Below are positions 25,914 to 34,052 of a DNA stretch of 51,390 nt, piece by piece. Under the pieces are notes generated by a model. That model searched no databases, had not been told where the DNA came from, and saw only the letters and a list, made by a program, of their open reading frames with translations. The stretch is from an uncultured Clostridia bacterium (GTDB taxonomy: Bacteria; Bacillota; Clostridia; Christensenellales; DTU072): the NCBI GenBank assembly GCA_944372665.1, contig CALVZV010000005.1, positions 1 to 51,390 on the forward strand, written 5' to 3'. Within the stretch, counting starts at the first letter, position 1, and each line of letters opens with the position of its first letter. The translations under genes were made by a program, and so were the position numbers.

Positions 25914-26909
25914 ATGTCTAACAACAAACGCAAACCTTTTCATAAAAAGCGTTTCACTCCGGATCCGTCCTATGTGCCGCCGTACGACGCGTCGGTATTG
26001 GGGCTGGGACTGGATTTTCTTAAATTGGGAGAAGAAGTGGCGGCAAAACTCACAGGCGCCGGCATCACGACCGTCATGGACGTCGTGGTCAGGGAGGAAA
26101 AGGATTTTTACCGCATTTATTCTTTTGACAAAAAAAACCTGGGAGAGCTCAAAAGCGCTCTTAATAACAGACGCCTGCGTTTGAAACCGGCAGCCGAAGT
26201 GCCGCCGAAGCCTGCGCGCGAGACGCAGTCCAACGAACTTAAACGCCAGGACGGCGCACGTCCTAAACAGGATCAGCGCGACGGCAGGGACAAGAACAGG
26301 GAAGGCGCCCCTAACGAACGTCAGAACAGGCAGCAGTCTAAGCGCGAGCCTAAAGAGGAGCGCCGCGAGCAATCCGAACGCAGCCGTGCAAACGACTCCA
26401 GAAGCGGCGCCAGAAACAAAAAGAATTACGTCTCCAATCCCGACGGCGTAAGCGAGAAACGCACGAAAGAGGAACGGGAAGCGCGTCGGCCGAAACGTCC
26501 GAAAGTCGAACATCCCGTCGACAGATACATCAAGATCAACAAAAGCAACAAATGGGGCTTTGCCACGCGCGACGGCAAAGAGGTCATCAAACCCGAATAC
26601 GACGACGTTTTCACGTTCAAGGAAGATATGTGCTGCGTGGAATCCGAGGACGCGTTCGGATTTATAGACCGCGAGGGTAAGGTAGTCATTCCTTTGATAT
26701 ACGAATGTGCTTCCTCGTTCAGCGAGGGGCTGGCATGCGTGTTCAAAGGCGGCACTTGCGGATATATAGACAAGGAAGGCAATACGGTGATCCCGTTCGT
26801 TTACGATGCGGGAACAGCCGTAACGGGCGGCGAATGCCGCGTCAAAAAAGCCGGCAAATGGGGAGAACTCCACATTGCCGATCCCGACAACGTCAGATGG
26901 ATAAACTGA
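25914..26909 (+). CDS. RNA polymerase alpha-CTD-like domain fused to WG repeats
   Basis: A 331-residue protein. After a basic N terminus, residues about 26-88 (DFLKLGEEVAAKLTGAGITT...DKKNLGELKSALNNRRLRL) resemble the C-terminal domain of the RNA polymerase alpha subunit. Residues about 90-205 are an Arg/Lys/Glu/Gln-rich disordered linker. Residues about 210-320 are three to four WG repeats (KWGFATRDGKEVIKPEYDDV, AFGFIDREGKVVIPLIYE, CGYIDKEGNTVIPFVYD, KWGEL). The ATG at 25914 follows aaaaggag. No enzyme motif is present. A role in nucleic-acid or protein binding is inference. Confidence 0.7.
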   Translation: MSNNKRKPFHKKRFTPDPSYVPPYDASVLGLGLDFLKLGEEVAAKLTGAGITTVMDVVVREEKDFYRIYSFDKKNLGELKSALNNRRLRLKPAAEVPPKPARETQSNELKRQDGARPKQDQRDGRDKNREGAPNERQNRQQSKREPKEERREQSERSRANDSRSGARNKKNYVSNPDGVSEKRTKEEREARRPKRPKVEHPVDRYIKINKSNKWGFATRDGKEVIKPEYDDVFTFKEDMCCVESEDAFGFIDREGKVVIPLIYECASSFSEGLACVFKGGTCGYIDKEGNTVIPFVYDAGTAVTGGECRVKKAGKWGELHIADPDNVRWIN

Positions 26910-27532
26910 TACGCTGCGCTGCGGTGAATGCCGCAATCGTTCTTGTCGCCGTTACGGCTTGCATTTTCGCTGCGGCAGTCGGCAGTGTACCTTCGGCGTA
27001 CGCCTCGGGGAACGAGGCGGCTTACGCGCTTTATCCCGACACGCCGCTGTATTCCGCTCCGGGCGGCGACAAGATCGCGGCGATTCCGCAGAACGCGGAG
27101 CTGACTCTCGGCACGCTGTCGGGAGGCTGGTACGAGGCGAAGTATCTGGATTTGGAAGGATACGTCCGACAAAGCGACGTCTATTTTTCTGCGGGCGGCG
27201 TCGCCGGCGTTCGGGTCATATCCGTCAAAGTGCTGGCGGACGGAGTCGGTATGCGCGTCGCGTTAAAAGCCGCGCCCGACGCTATGTCCGAAACGTTGGA
27301 GGAAATAGGCGACGGCACCAGAATAGAGATTGTCGAATGCGGCTCCGACGCGTATTACCGCGTAGTGGGCAGGGGAGATCCCAAGTACATATTAAAGGAA
27401 AACGTGACCACGTCGCTGACCAGGAATCAGCGCGTTGCGATGATAATAATAGGGATAGGCGCAGCGTCGCTGATCGCAGCTCTGGCGATGGTCTACGTCA
27501 TCAGAAATAACCCTAAATATAAGGGGAAATAA
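26897..27532 (+). CDS. Exported SH3-like domain protein with C-terminal membrane anchor
   Basis: A 211-residue protein. The N terminus (MDKLIRCAAVNAAIVLVAVTACIFAAAV...SAYAS) is a signal peptide with a plausible AYA-S cleavage site. A bacterial SH3-like region follows (YALYPDTPLYSAPGGDKIAAIPQNAELTL, then GWYEAKYLDLEGYVRQSDV), with a second repeat around residues 95-150. A C-terminal transmembrane helix (VAMIIIGIGAASLIAALAMVYVI) ends in a basic tail. The start overlaps the WG-repeat gene by 13 nt; the longer frame opening at 26705 is a shadow of that gene. It probably acts at the outer face of the membrane, near peptidoglycan. Confidence 0.72.
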   Translation: MDKLIRCAAVNAAIVLVAVTACIFAAAVGSVPSAYASGNEAAYALYPDTPLYSAPGGDKIAAIPQNAELTLGTLSGGWYEAKYLDLEGYVRQSDVYFSAGGVAGVRVISVKVLADGVGMRVALKAAPDAMSETLEEIGDGTRIEIVECGSDAYYRVVGRGDPKYILKENVTTSLTRNQRVAMIIIGIGAASLIAALAMVYVIRNNPKYKGK

Positions 27533-27557
27533 TATCTACTTTGCGGTTTTTTCGGCT

Positions 27558-28949
27558 TTACCGACGGACTGTCTGCAGTCCGTTTTTTACGGGCAGATCG
27601 TTATATAAAAAGGCTTTTTCGCCTGAGCGGCGGTTGACCAGTTCGAACTGCAGTTCGTTGCCCGGAAAATCGACCGATATGTATTTTTCGGAAAAAATAT
27701 TCAGTGCGTCCAAGTCTTCGGAATACACTTTTACGCCGTCTGAATACACGTTCAGTGTGTATCCGAAAGGAGCTGCGAAACCGTAGTTCGTAATTAAAAA
27801 AGTAGCTTCGCATTGTGTGGCGGAAAAGTTTGAAATTGCGATTTGGTATCCTAAATGATGTTTAAGGTAGTCGAAAACCGATATTTTACCGTCAACAAGC
27901 AGGTGCGGATTATACGGGTATGCGTTTGCGGAAAAGAATTCTTCGTCCAATAGAACGCTCTGCCATTGCTTTATCAGGTACTCGTTACCGTTCTCGGTAT
28001 AGTTATGCTCTATCGACAGCGTGCCGAGACCGTAACCCACGGCTTCGGCTATTATGCCCGACATGCTCATTCCTTCGGGCGACTGGTCGCCCCACGGCAG
28101 TTCGCCGTCGTTTAAGGAATATTTGCATTTGTTCAGCAGTACGGGGTAGTTTTCGTCGGCATAGTCCATCATTCCCCATTCGTGGGAATAACCCACCATA
28201 TAGTCGTTGTGTATGCCGGCGCGCGCCTCATATTCTTCGGGTACCAGGCTTAACAGCTGCGGCGTACGTACCATGACGAACATGTCCTCGGGAAAGGCGT
28301 CGAATGCGGCGCGGATTATTCTGCGTTTGTTCAGCGTGTGAACGGAGGAATGTCCTTCTCCCCACAAGCCTATAAGCCCCAGCTGGAAAGCGTAAACGCT
28401 TCGCTTGATCAGCGAGGCGTTGTCGCAAAAGAAATCTTTTAACGTATCCAGGTGAGAAATTATATTTCGGGTGCGAGGCCCTTTTTTGTCCGAAGAAGAT
28501 GATTCGTACGCAAATCTCAGCAGCGCTCTGACTTCTTTCGAGTAGAGGTATTCCAGGTAGTTTTTCAATTCCTCTTGAGCCGAGGCAGGCAGATCGGAAT
28601 TGCAGTAATTTTTCAGATAGACGTATATCTGCATTATTTTCACGTCGTCGTCCGACAGCCGTTCCAGGCAGGAATCCAGGTAGGCATAAGCGTCTGTGCC
28701 CGAACCGGGGAAGGCTTCGCCGGTGCCCAGAGTAATATACGCTTCGCCTCTGAAGCCTCTGTCGGGGTTGACGGGAGCGTTTTGCAACGTAGAAAAAGGC
28801 ACGGAATCGTCCTTTGAATAGACGAAAGCCGTATTTGCCGGGGGATAGGAGGCGATTCTGATTTTGGTGCACGCTGTCAGAGAAAGCGTGCATAGCAACG
28901 AGGCAAGCACGGGTATCGAGAAAAGAAAGGATCTTTTACTTTTCGTCAT
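27558..28949 (-). CDS. DUF4874/DUF4832 lipoprotein
   Basis: A 463-residue probable lipoprotein. The N terminus (MTKSKRSFLFSIPVLASLLC...LSLTAC) is a lipoprotein signal with lipobox Cys27. The body begins NPDRGFRGEAYITLG, the DUF4874 signature, and continues with LGLIGLWGEGHSS and EYEARAGIHNDY, typical of the DUF4874-DUF4832 pair of extracellular TIM-barrel, glycosidase-like proteins. The start at 28949 is set by the promoter: TATAAT lies exactly 6 nt upstream, so an earlier ATG that overlaps the -10 box cannot be used from this promoter. The function is unknown; polysaccharide binding or hydrolysis is plausible. Confidence 0.78.
   Translation of the reverse strand: MTKSKRSFLFSIPVLASLLCTLSLTACTKIRIASYPPANTAFVYSKDDSVPFSTLQNAPVNPDRGFRGEAYITLGTGEAFPGSGTDAYAYLDSCLERLSDDDVKIMQIYVYLKNYCNSDLPASAQEELKNYLEYLYSKEVRALLRFAYESSSSDKKGPRTRNIISHLDTLKDFFCDNASLIKRSVYAFQLGLIGLWGEGHSSVHTLNKRRIIRAAFDAFPEDMFVMVRTPQLLSLVPEEYEARAGIHNDYMVGYSHEWGMMDYADENYPVLLNKCKYSLNDGELPWGDQSPEGMSMSGIIAEAVGYGLGTLSIEHNYTENGNEYLIKQWQSVLLDEEFFSANAYPYNPHLLVDGKISVFDYLKHHLGYQIAISNFSATQCEATFLITNYGFAAPFGYTLNVYSDGVKVYSEDLDALNIFSEKYISVDFPGNELQFELVNRRSGEKAFLYNDLPVKNGLQTVRR
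27564..27589 (+). terminator. Intrinsic terminator of the WG/SH3 operon
   Basis: A 7-bp stem (acggact with agtccgt) and a T-run. It lies within the last codons of the convergent lipoprotein gene, so the two genes share this DNA. Confidence 0.65.
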
Positions 28950-28955
28950 ATTACG

Positions 28956-28984
28956 ATTATACATCCTCCGATCCGATTTTTCAA
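28956..28984 (-). promoter_or_regulatory. Leaderless promoter of the DUF4874 lipoprotein gene
   Basis: On the minus strand: TTGAAA (28979-28984), 17-nt spacer, TATAAT (28956-28961), 6 nt, ATG (start 28949). A ggagg element exists but lies inside the spacer, upstream of the expected transcription start. Confidence 0.75.
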
Positions 28985-29192
28985 CAATGGCGATCCTCCA
29001 GGACAAAATGAAAATCCTGTGAAAAAATATTTCTCTGTCATAAATAAGTTGAATTATAATCAAACAAAGAATATAATTCAAAGTATATTTTTAGGTGCGC
29101 GGATCTTACGGCGCGGTTGATCGGAGGGAAAACATAGAGGATCCGTCTCCTTTTCAAGGAAATACAACCGGATTTGCAAACAATTACGGAGA

Positions 29193-29578
29193 ATGAAAAT
29201 GCTCAGGCTGAAAAACATCTGCAAATACTACGAAGTTGGCGAACACAAGGCGGACGTGCTTAAGGGAGTGGACGTTTCGTTTTCCAAAAGTTAGTTTGTC
29301 GCCGTCCTGGGACCTTCGGGATGCGGCAAGACCACGCTTTTGAACATTATAGGCGGACTGGATCATTCGACCGACGGCGAGATCGTCATTAACGGCAAGA
29401 GCACTTCGCATTACAAAGACCACGATTGGGACGTGTACAGAAACATTATATCGGGTTCGTGTTCCGGTCGTACAACCTCATTCCCCACCTCAGCGTCGTG
29501 GGTAACGTGGAAATGTCCATGACCCTTGCGGGCATAGGCAAGGAAGAAAGACGCCGCCGCGTCACGAGCGCAGCGTGA
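29193..29578 (+). pseudogene. Broken ABC transporter ATP-binding protein (MacB/LolD type)
   Basis: The frame starts MKMLRLKNICKYYEVGEHKADVLKGVDVSFSKS and is cut by TAG at 29292-29294, where the family has Glu (GAG to TAG). It resumes as [34 protein letters not shown], with an intact Walker A. Near 29444 one base is missing (AACCAT reduced to AACAT). In the shifted frame the sequence continues [26 protein letters not shown], the Q-loop region, and ends at a TGA at 29576-29578. The signature motif, Walker B and any permease gene are absent. So there are three lesions: nonsense, frameshift and 3' truncation. The gene is dead. Confidence 0.88.
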
Positions 29579-29660
29579 GAAAACCCTGTATCGGAACAAA
29601 GCGGCGCCGTGCAGCCGGCAGTCGAAAGGCGGTATGTGCCGCGCGGACTTGTTTTTCCGC

Positions 29661-29688
29661 AAAAAGAGGGCACGTCGCTGACGTGTCC
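29661..29688 (-). terminator. Terminator of the rpsT-tRNA-Pro transcript
   Basis: On the minus strand, a 9-bp stem with one mismatch (ggacacgtc with gacgtgccc) followed by TCTTTTT, starting just after the tRNA CCA end. Confidence 0.65.
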
Positions 29689-29689
29689 T

Positions 29690-29766
29690 TGGTCTGGGTG
29701 AGAAGATTTGAACTTCCGGCCTCTTGAACCCCATTCAAGCGCGCTACCAAGCTGCGCCACACCCAG
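29690..29766 (-). tRNA. tRNA-Pro (GGG)
   Basis: A 77-nt cloverleaf on the minus strand. The acceptor stem pairs CTGGGTG with CACCCAG, the anticodon stem CTTGA/TCAAG closes loop ATGGGGT with anticodon GGG, and the T arm holds TTCAAAT. The CCA end is encoded (complement of 29690-29692). It lies 22 nt after rpsT on the same strand and is probably co-transcribed with it. Confidence 0.93.
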
Positions 29767-29788
29767 TCAACGGGTTTGCCCCGTTAAA

Positions 29789-30124
29789 TTATTCGGCTTT
29801 TTTGGAAGTACGACGCTTTTTGGGAGCTTCTTCCTCGGCGGGAGCGGCTTCCGCTGCGGGAGCCGAAGCTTTTTCGAGCTCGTAAAGCATCTTAGAGAAA
29901 CGCGCGACCTTTCTGGACACGGTGTTGTCCTTGTAAATACCCGCTTTGGTTATGATGCTGACGGTGACGGGAAGCAGTTCCTTGGCTTTCGCGACGTCGC
30001 CTTCGGCGATAGCGGCTTCATACTTTTTTACGGCGTTCTTGCAACGGGTGCGGAGCGCGGTATTGCGTGCGTTTTCCTCTTTGGTTATGAGGATTCTCTT
30101 TTTCTGCGATTTGATATTTGCCAT
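29789..30124 (-). CDS. rpsT: Ribosomal protein bS20
   Basis: A 111-residue small-subunit protein (MANIKSQKKRILITKEENARN...) binding the 5' domain of 16S rRNA. The C terminus carries an unusual Ala/Glu/Lys-rich extension of about 20 residues (APAAEAAPAEEEAPKKRR) beyond the normal bS20 length. Shine-Dalgarno aaggag and a sigma-A promoter are present. Confidence 0.95.
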   Translation of the reverse strand: MANIKSQKKRILITKEENARNTALRTRCKNAVKKYEAAIAEGDVAKAKELLPVTVSIITKAGIYKDNTVSRKVARFSKMLYELEKASAPAAEAAPAEEEAPKKRRTSKKAE

Positions 30125-30178
30125 TATCTACTCCTTCAAGGATTGACTTTATTGCCTGTCCACTCAATGTGCCTAAAT

Positions 30179-30207
30179 ATAATACCACATCGTTTTGGAG
30201 TTTGCAA
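30179..30207 (-). promoter_or_regulatory. rpsT promoter
   Basis: On the minus strand: TTGCAA (30202-30207), 17-nt spacer, TATTAT (30179-30184). TTGCAA is palindromic; on the plus strand it faces gpr, but no matching plus-strand -10 box was found. Confidence 0.6.
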
Positions 30208-30251
30208 ACGATTTTCGTATCATTATTTTTAAAAAAGCGCACACTTTTATT

Positions 30252-31046
30252 ATGCGCGACTATTACGAACTGAACGAAGCCATGCTGGGACCGGATATTA
30301 ACGCTGCGGTCGCGGAAAAAGGGCTGTATGCGGAACGGAAAAAAATAAAGAACGAAAACTTAAGTTTCGTTTATCTCAACAAAGACCTGGCGTTCGATTC
30401 CGAGTATAAGGGCGAAGCCGTCGAATGCGTCGCCAAGGAGCTGAAACGGCTGCTCAGACTTCACAAGATAACAAAAAAGGATCTGATTCTGGTCGTAGGC
30501 GTCGGAAACGAGGGCATGACGGCGGACGCCCTGGGCGGAAGAACGCTGAAATACCTGGATATAACCGAACATCTGAAACAGGCGGGAATAAAATCGGAAA
30601 GCCGCGGCAGGCTGTGCGGCATACGAGGCGGCGTTTCGGGCGTGACCGGCATCAACTCTTTCGACGTCGTAAAAGGCGTCAGCGAACGCATAAAGCCGGC
30701 TGCGGTAATCGCGGTGGATACGCTTTCGGCAGGCAGAGCGGCAAGATTAAAGCGCGTGATACAGCTCTCCGACGGCGGACTGGTGCCGGGATCCGGAGTG
30801 GGAAACGCCAAACGCGAACTTTCCGAAAAAAGTCTTGGCATGCCCGTGATAGCCGTGGGCGTACCGCTGGTGATACAGGCGATGAATATCTGGGCGGAAG
30901 GCGCAAACGGCAAGTCGGCGGACGCGGCTACGTCGGAAATACTGGCGGATCTGGTCGTCACCGTCAAGGAGATCGACCTTGCCGTGGAGGATTTTTCCGA
31001 GGTGATCGGCGAAGCTATAAACCTCGCGGTGCACGGAACCATTTGA
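30252..31046 (+). CDS. gpr: Germination protease GPR
   Basis: A 264-residue spore endopeptidase that degrades small acid-soluble proteins during germination. Recognisable parts are LVVGVGNEGMTADALGG, the CGIRGGVSGVTGINSFDVV stretch, AVDTLSAGRAARLKRVIQLSDGGLVPGSGVGN and MPVIAVGVPLV. It is shorter than Bacillus GPR by roughly 100 residues, with little propeptide. The ATG at 30252 has no Shine-Dalgarno and no clear sigma-A promoter; a forespore sigma-G promoter is expected but I cannot read one with confidence. Confidence 0.9.
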   Translation: MRDYYELNEAMLGPDINAAVAEKGLYAERKKIKNENLSFVYLNKDLAFDSEYKGEAVECVAKELKRLLRLHKITKKDLILVVGVGNEGMTADALGGRTLKYLDITEHLKQAGIKSESRGRLCGIRGGVSGVTGINSFDVVKGVSERIKPAAVIAVDTLSAGRAARLKRVIQLSDGGLVPGSGVGNAKRELSEKSLGMPVIAVGVPLVIQAMNIWAEGANGKSADAATSEILADLVVTVKEIDLAVEDFSEVIGEAINLAVHGTI

Positions 31047-31069
31047 TCCTCAGATGAATATCTTGGGCT

Positions 31070-31786
31070 ATGGTAATTGCCGTAGTCGACTCGGGTATCG
31101 GCGGACTTCACGTTTTGAGATCGCTGTCCGATAAATTTCCGAACGAACATTATATTTACTATTCAGACAACTTAAACGCACCTTACGGAATCCGAAACAG
31201 CGAATTTTTGGAAAAGCGATTATGGGATATCGCCGACGAAACGATCAAAATGGGAGCGGACGCCATAGTCGTCGGCTGCAATACGATGGGGGTCAGCGTC
31301 GCCGAAAAGGCGGCGTCAAGACTGCCCGTTCCGACGGCGTGGATATATCCCGAAGCGGCTCCGGAGAAGGAGAGCACTCTCGTCATGTGCACGCCGCTTT
31401 CGGCAAGAAGTCCCCGCGTAGCCGAGCTGAAGCGCCGCGGCGCTAAGGTATATGCCAACGGCGCTCTCGCATCGATGGCGGAGACGGCGGGAGGGACTAA
31501 CGAGAAACTGGAAAAGTATCTGAAAGAGGAGCTGAGCGCCTTTTACGGCGTTCAAAAAGCGGTGCTGGGCTGCACGCATTACATATTTTTCAAAGACGCG
31601 GTAAAGCGCGCCACCGGCGCGCGGAGAGTGGACGACGGAGTCGACGAAACGGTAAAGAGGGCTTCGGCGTTCATACGCGGCGCAAGCGAGAAAAAAATGC
31701 AATTCGTTTTTTCGGGATCAGACGAAAGTGCGCGCTACCGCGCCGTTTATGAAAGCATTGTCCGTCATCGCTTTCGAAATTTATAA
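31070..31786 (+). CDS. Divergent glutamate racemase
   Basis: A 238-residue Asp/Glu racemase-family protein. The N terminus VVDSGIGGLHVLRSL and both catalytic cysteine motifs are present: VGCNTMG (usually ACNTAT/S) and LGCTHYIFF (usually GCTHYP). It is about 25-30 residues shorter than typical MurI. It starts 23 nt after gpr without a clear Shine-Dalgarno. D-Glu supply for peptidoglycan is the likely role, but the altered motifs leave substrate uncertain. Confidence 0.78.
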   Translation: MVIAVVDSGIGGLHVLRSLSDKFPNEHYIYYSDNLNAPYGIRNSEFLEKRLWDIADETIKMGADAIVVGCNTMGVSVAEKAASRLPVPTAWIYPEAAPEKESTLVMCTPLSARSPRVAELKRRGAKVYANGALASMAETAGGTNEKLEKYLKEELSAFYGVQKAVLGCTHYIFFKDAVKRATGARRVDDGVDETVKRASAFIRGASEKKMQFVFSGSDESARYRAVYESIVRHRFRNL

Positions 31787-31813
31787 CGACCCGAGTATTT
31801 TGGAAAAATTTTC

Positions 31814-31842
31814 TTGATATTTCATTCCGCATATAGTATTAT
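31814..31842 (+). promoter_or_regulatory. Promoter of the EF-G-like gene
   Basis: TTGATA (31814-31819), 17-nt spacer, TATTAT (31837-31842). A leader of about 27 nt with aaggag precedes the ATG at 31876. Confidence 0.65.
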
Positions 31843-31875
31843 ATTTTTACTGTTTAATTTTAAGGAGAAAACATA

Positions 31876-33945
31876 ATGGCTGTTTTTCACAAGGACAAGA
31901 TACGGAATATTGCCCTTATAGGGCACGGCGGCGAAGGTAAAACCTCGCTTTTGGAAGCGATGCTCTATAAGACCAAGGCAACCGACCGCCTCGGCAAGGT
32001 CGACGACGGCAACTCCGTTTCCGACTACGACCAGGAGGAGATCTCCCGTAAAATGTCCATAAGCCTTTCGATGGCTTACGTGCTTTATAAGGATTACAAG
32101 TTCAACATACTCGACTGCCCCGGATTTTTCGATTTCGAAGGCGAAATGGTGGCGGCTCTTGCAGTCGCCGACGCGGCGATACTGGTGACGGGAGCTACGG
32201 GCACCGTACCCGTCGGCGCCGAAAAGGCACTCGAATACTGCGCCGAAAAGAATATGCCCGTGTTTATATGGGTAAACGGCGTGAACAAGGAAAACTCCAG
32301 CTTCGACGCCACTTTGCAGGCATACCGCGACAAATACGGCGCCAAGGTGCTGGCGGTGGAGCTGCCGATAATGCAGGGCAACACGATGACCGGATACGTG
32401 GACGTGCTTTCCGGCACCGCCGCGGACGTGAACGGCAAAGCCGTCGACGTTCCCGCTCAGCTGAATTCCAAGCTCGCCGAGGAAGACGGTATCCTGATGG
32501 AAGCCGTTGCCGAGGCAAGCGAGGAGCTGATGGAAAAATTCTTCGGCGGCGAGGAAATTTCCGCCGAGGAGAAGAAAGCAGGACTGCGTTCCAGGTTCGC
32601 TATGGGCGAGGTTTATCCCGTTATCGCGGGCGTCGCGGTAGACAAGCAGCCCGTTCTGACGGCGCTGTTCGATCACATCGTCGATCTGTTCCCCGCTCCC
32701 GGCGAGTCCGTCAAACACGGCTATACCGCCGCCGACAAACACATGGATATGGAGATAGACGAGTCCGGGAAGTTCGCCGCTCAGATATTCAAGACCATAG
32801 TCGACCCATTCATCGGCAAGCTGCTTATGTTCAAGGTAATGCGCGGCAAGGTAGCCACCGGCGACGTAGTGTACAACGTCGAAGCCGACGAGAACGAAAA
32901 GATTTCCGCCATGAGCGTCATGCGCGGCAAAAAGCAGGAGAACGTGGACGTGATGTACGCGGGCGATATTGGCGCGTTCGCGAAACTGAACTATACCACG
33001 ACCAACAACACGCTGTGCGATCCCGCCGACGTGGTAAAGTTCGATCCCATCGAATTTCCGAAACCCGTCATCAGTTTTGCCGTTTCCAGCGCGGACAAGG
33101 GTTCCGAGGACAAAGTATTCGCAGGTCTCAACAAGATGCTGGACGAGGACAACACCTTTACCCTGGAGAAGAACGCCGAGACCAACGAAATGATCATCTC
33201 GGGTATGGGCGAGATGCAGCTTGACATCATCTGCAAGAAGGTCAAGAACAAGTTCAACGCCACCGCAGTGCTGAAAGAACCCAGGATCGCGTACCGCGAG
33301 ACCATCAAAAAGTGCGTCGAAGCCGAAGGCAAACACAAGAAGCAGTCCGGCGGCGCGGGTCAGTTCGGTCAGTGCTCCGTGCGTTTCGAGCCGGGTGCCG
33401 CGGACGGGATATTCGAGTTCGTGGACGCCGTGGTAGGCGGCGCGATACCCCGTCAGTATATTCCCGCGGTTGAAAAGGGTCTGCGCGAAGCCGCTCCCAA
33501 GGGCATACTTGCCGACTACCCCGTCATCAACCTGAAGTGCACCGTATTCGACGGCAAGTCGCATCCCGTCGACAGTAAGGAAATCGCGTTCATCACCGCC
33601 GCCAAACTGGCGTTCCAGGACGGCTGCTCCAGAGCCAACCCCGTATTCCTCGAACCCATTATGCACATCGACATCACCGTTCCCGATTCGTATATGGGAG
33701 ACATAATGGGCGACCTCAGCAAGAGGAGAGGCAGGATCCTCGGCACCGATTCCGTAAACGGCAAGACCGTCGTTTCCGCCGAAGCCCCGCAGAGCGAACT
33801 CGCCAAATACGCCACGGATCTTCGCAGCATGACTCAGGGCAGGGGCAAATTCGCCACTACCTTCGAGCGTTACGAAGAAGTGCCCGCGTCTCAGGCGCAG
33901 AAGATCATAGAGGATTACAAAAAGCGCATGGCGGCGGCTCAATAA
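31876..33945 (+). CDS. Elongation factor G-like translational GTPase
   Basis: A 689-residue EF-G homologue. P-loop GHGGEGKTSLLEAM; G3 motif DCPG; the position of the NKxD guanine-specificity motif reads NGVNKENSSF, a departure from canonical NKMD. Domain IV-type GGAGQFGQCSVRFEP and the C-terminal domain V sequences are present. This fits the second EF-G paralogue (EF-G-II or EF-G-like) found in many Firmicutes; its exact role in translocation or ribosome recycling is unsettled. The gene ends at strong terminators. Confidence 0.85.
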   Translation: MAVFHKDKIRNIALIGHGGEGKTSLLEAMLYKTKATDRLGKVDDGNSVSDYDQEEISRKMSISLSMAYVLYKDYKFNILDCPGFFDFEGEMVAALAVADAAILVTGATGTVPVGAEKALEYCAEKNMPVFIWVNGVNKENSSFDATLQAYRDKYGAKVLAVELPIMQGNTMTGYVDVLSGTAADVNGKAVDVPAQLNSKLAEEDGILMEAVAEASEELMEKFFGGEEISAEEKKAGLRSRFAMGEVYPVIAGVAVDKQPVLTALFDHIVDLFPAPGESVKHGYTAADKHMDMEIDESGKFAAQIFKTIVDPFIGKLLMFKVMRGKVATGDVVYNVEADENEKISAMSVMRGKKQENVDVMYAGDIGAFAKLNYTTTNNTLCDPADVVKFDPIEFPKPVISFAVSSADKGSEDKVFAGLNKMLDEDNTFTLEKNAETNEMIISGMGEMQLDIICKKVKNKFNATAVLKEPRIAYRETIKKCVEAEGKHKKQSGGAGQFGQCSVRFEPGAADGIFEFVDAVVGGAIPRQYIPAVEKGLREAAPKGILADYPVINLKCTVFDGKSHPVDSKEIAFITAAKLAFQDGCSRANPVFLEPIMHIDITVPDSYMGDIMGDLSKRRGRILGTDSVNGKTVVSAEAPQSELAKYATDLRSMTQGRGKFATTFERYEEVPASQAQKIIEDYKKRMAAAQ

Positions 33946-33972
33946 TTTATACGGTCTTAAAACCGAAAAAGG

Positions 33973-34002
33973 AAAGCGCCGGTCTGTCTCCGGCGCTTTT
34001 TT
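33973..34002 (+). terminator. Terminator of the EF-G-like gene
   Basis: A 10-bp stem (aaagcgccgg with ccggcgcttt) followed by a T-run. Confidence 0.85.
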
Positions 34003-34010
34003 GTGCAATA

Positions 34011-34040
34011 AAAACGACCCCGTACCGCGGGGTCGTTTTT
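34011..34040. terminator. Bidirectional terminator
   Basis: A 12-bp perfect stem (aaaacgaccccg with cggggtcgtttt) flanked by A and T tracts, serving the malic enzyme operon on the minus strand and backing up the plus-strand terminator. Confidence 0.85.
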
Positions 34041-34052
34041 GAAAATATCGAA

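Noticed and set aside
23715-26936. A 1073-codon open frame on the minus strand, antisense to hydB, hydA and the WG-repeat gene
   Set aside because: The plus-strand genes carry every expected catalytic motif. The antisense frame has no recognisable domain and arises from codon bias that keeps stops out of this frame.
30201-30251. Sigma-G promoter for gpr
   Set aside because: I could not find a convincing pair of boxes; only expected from family knowledge, so not listed as a feature.
31822-34008. A 728-codon antisense frame across the EF-G-like gene
   Set aside because: Same cause: mirror of a strongly biased coding sequence; it also runs through the EF-G promoter and both terminators.
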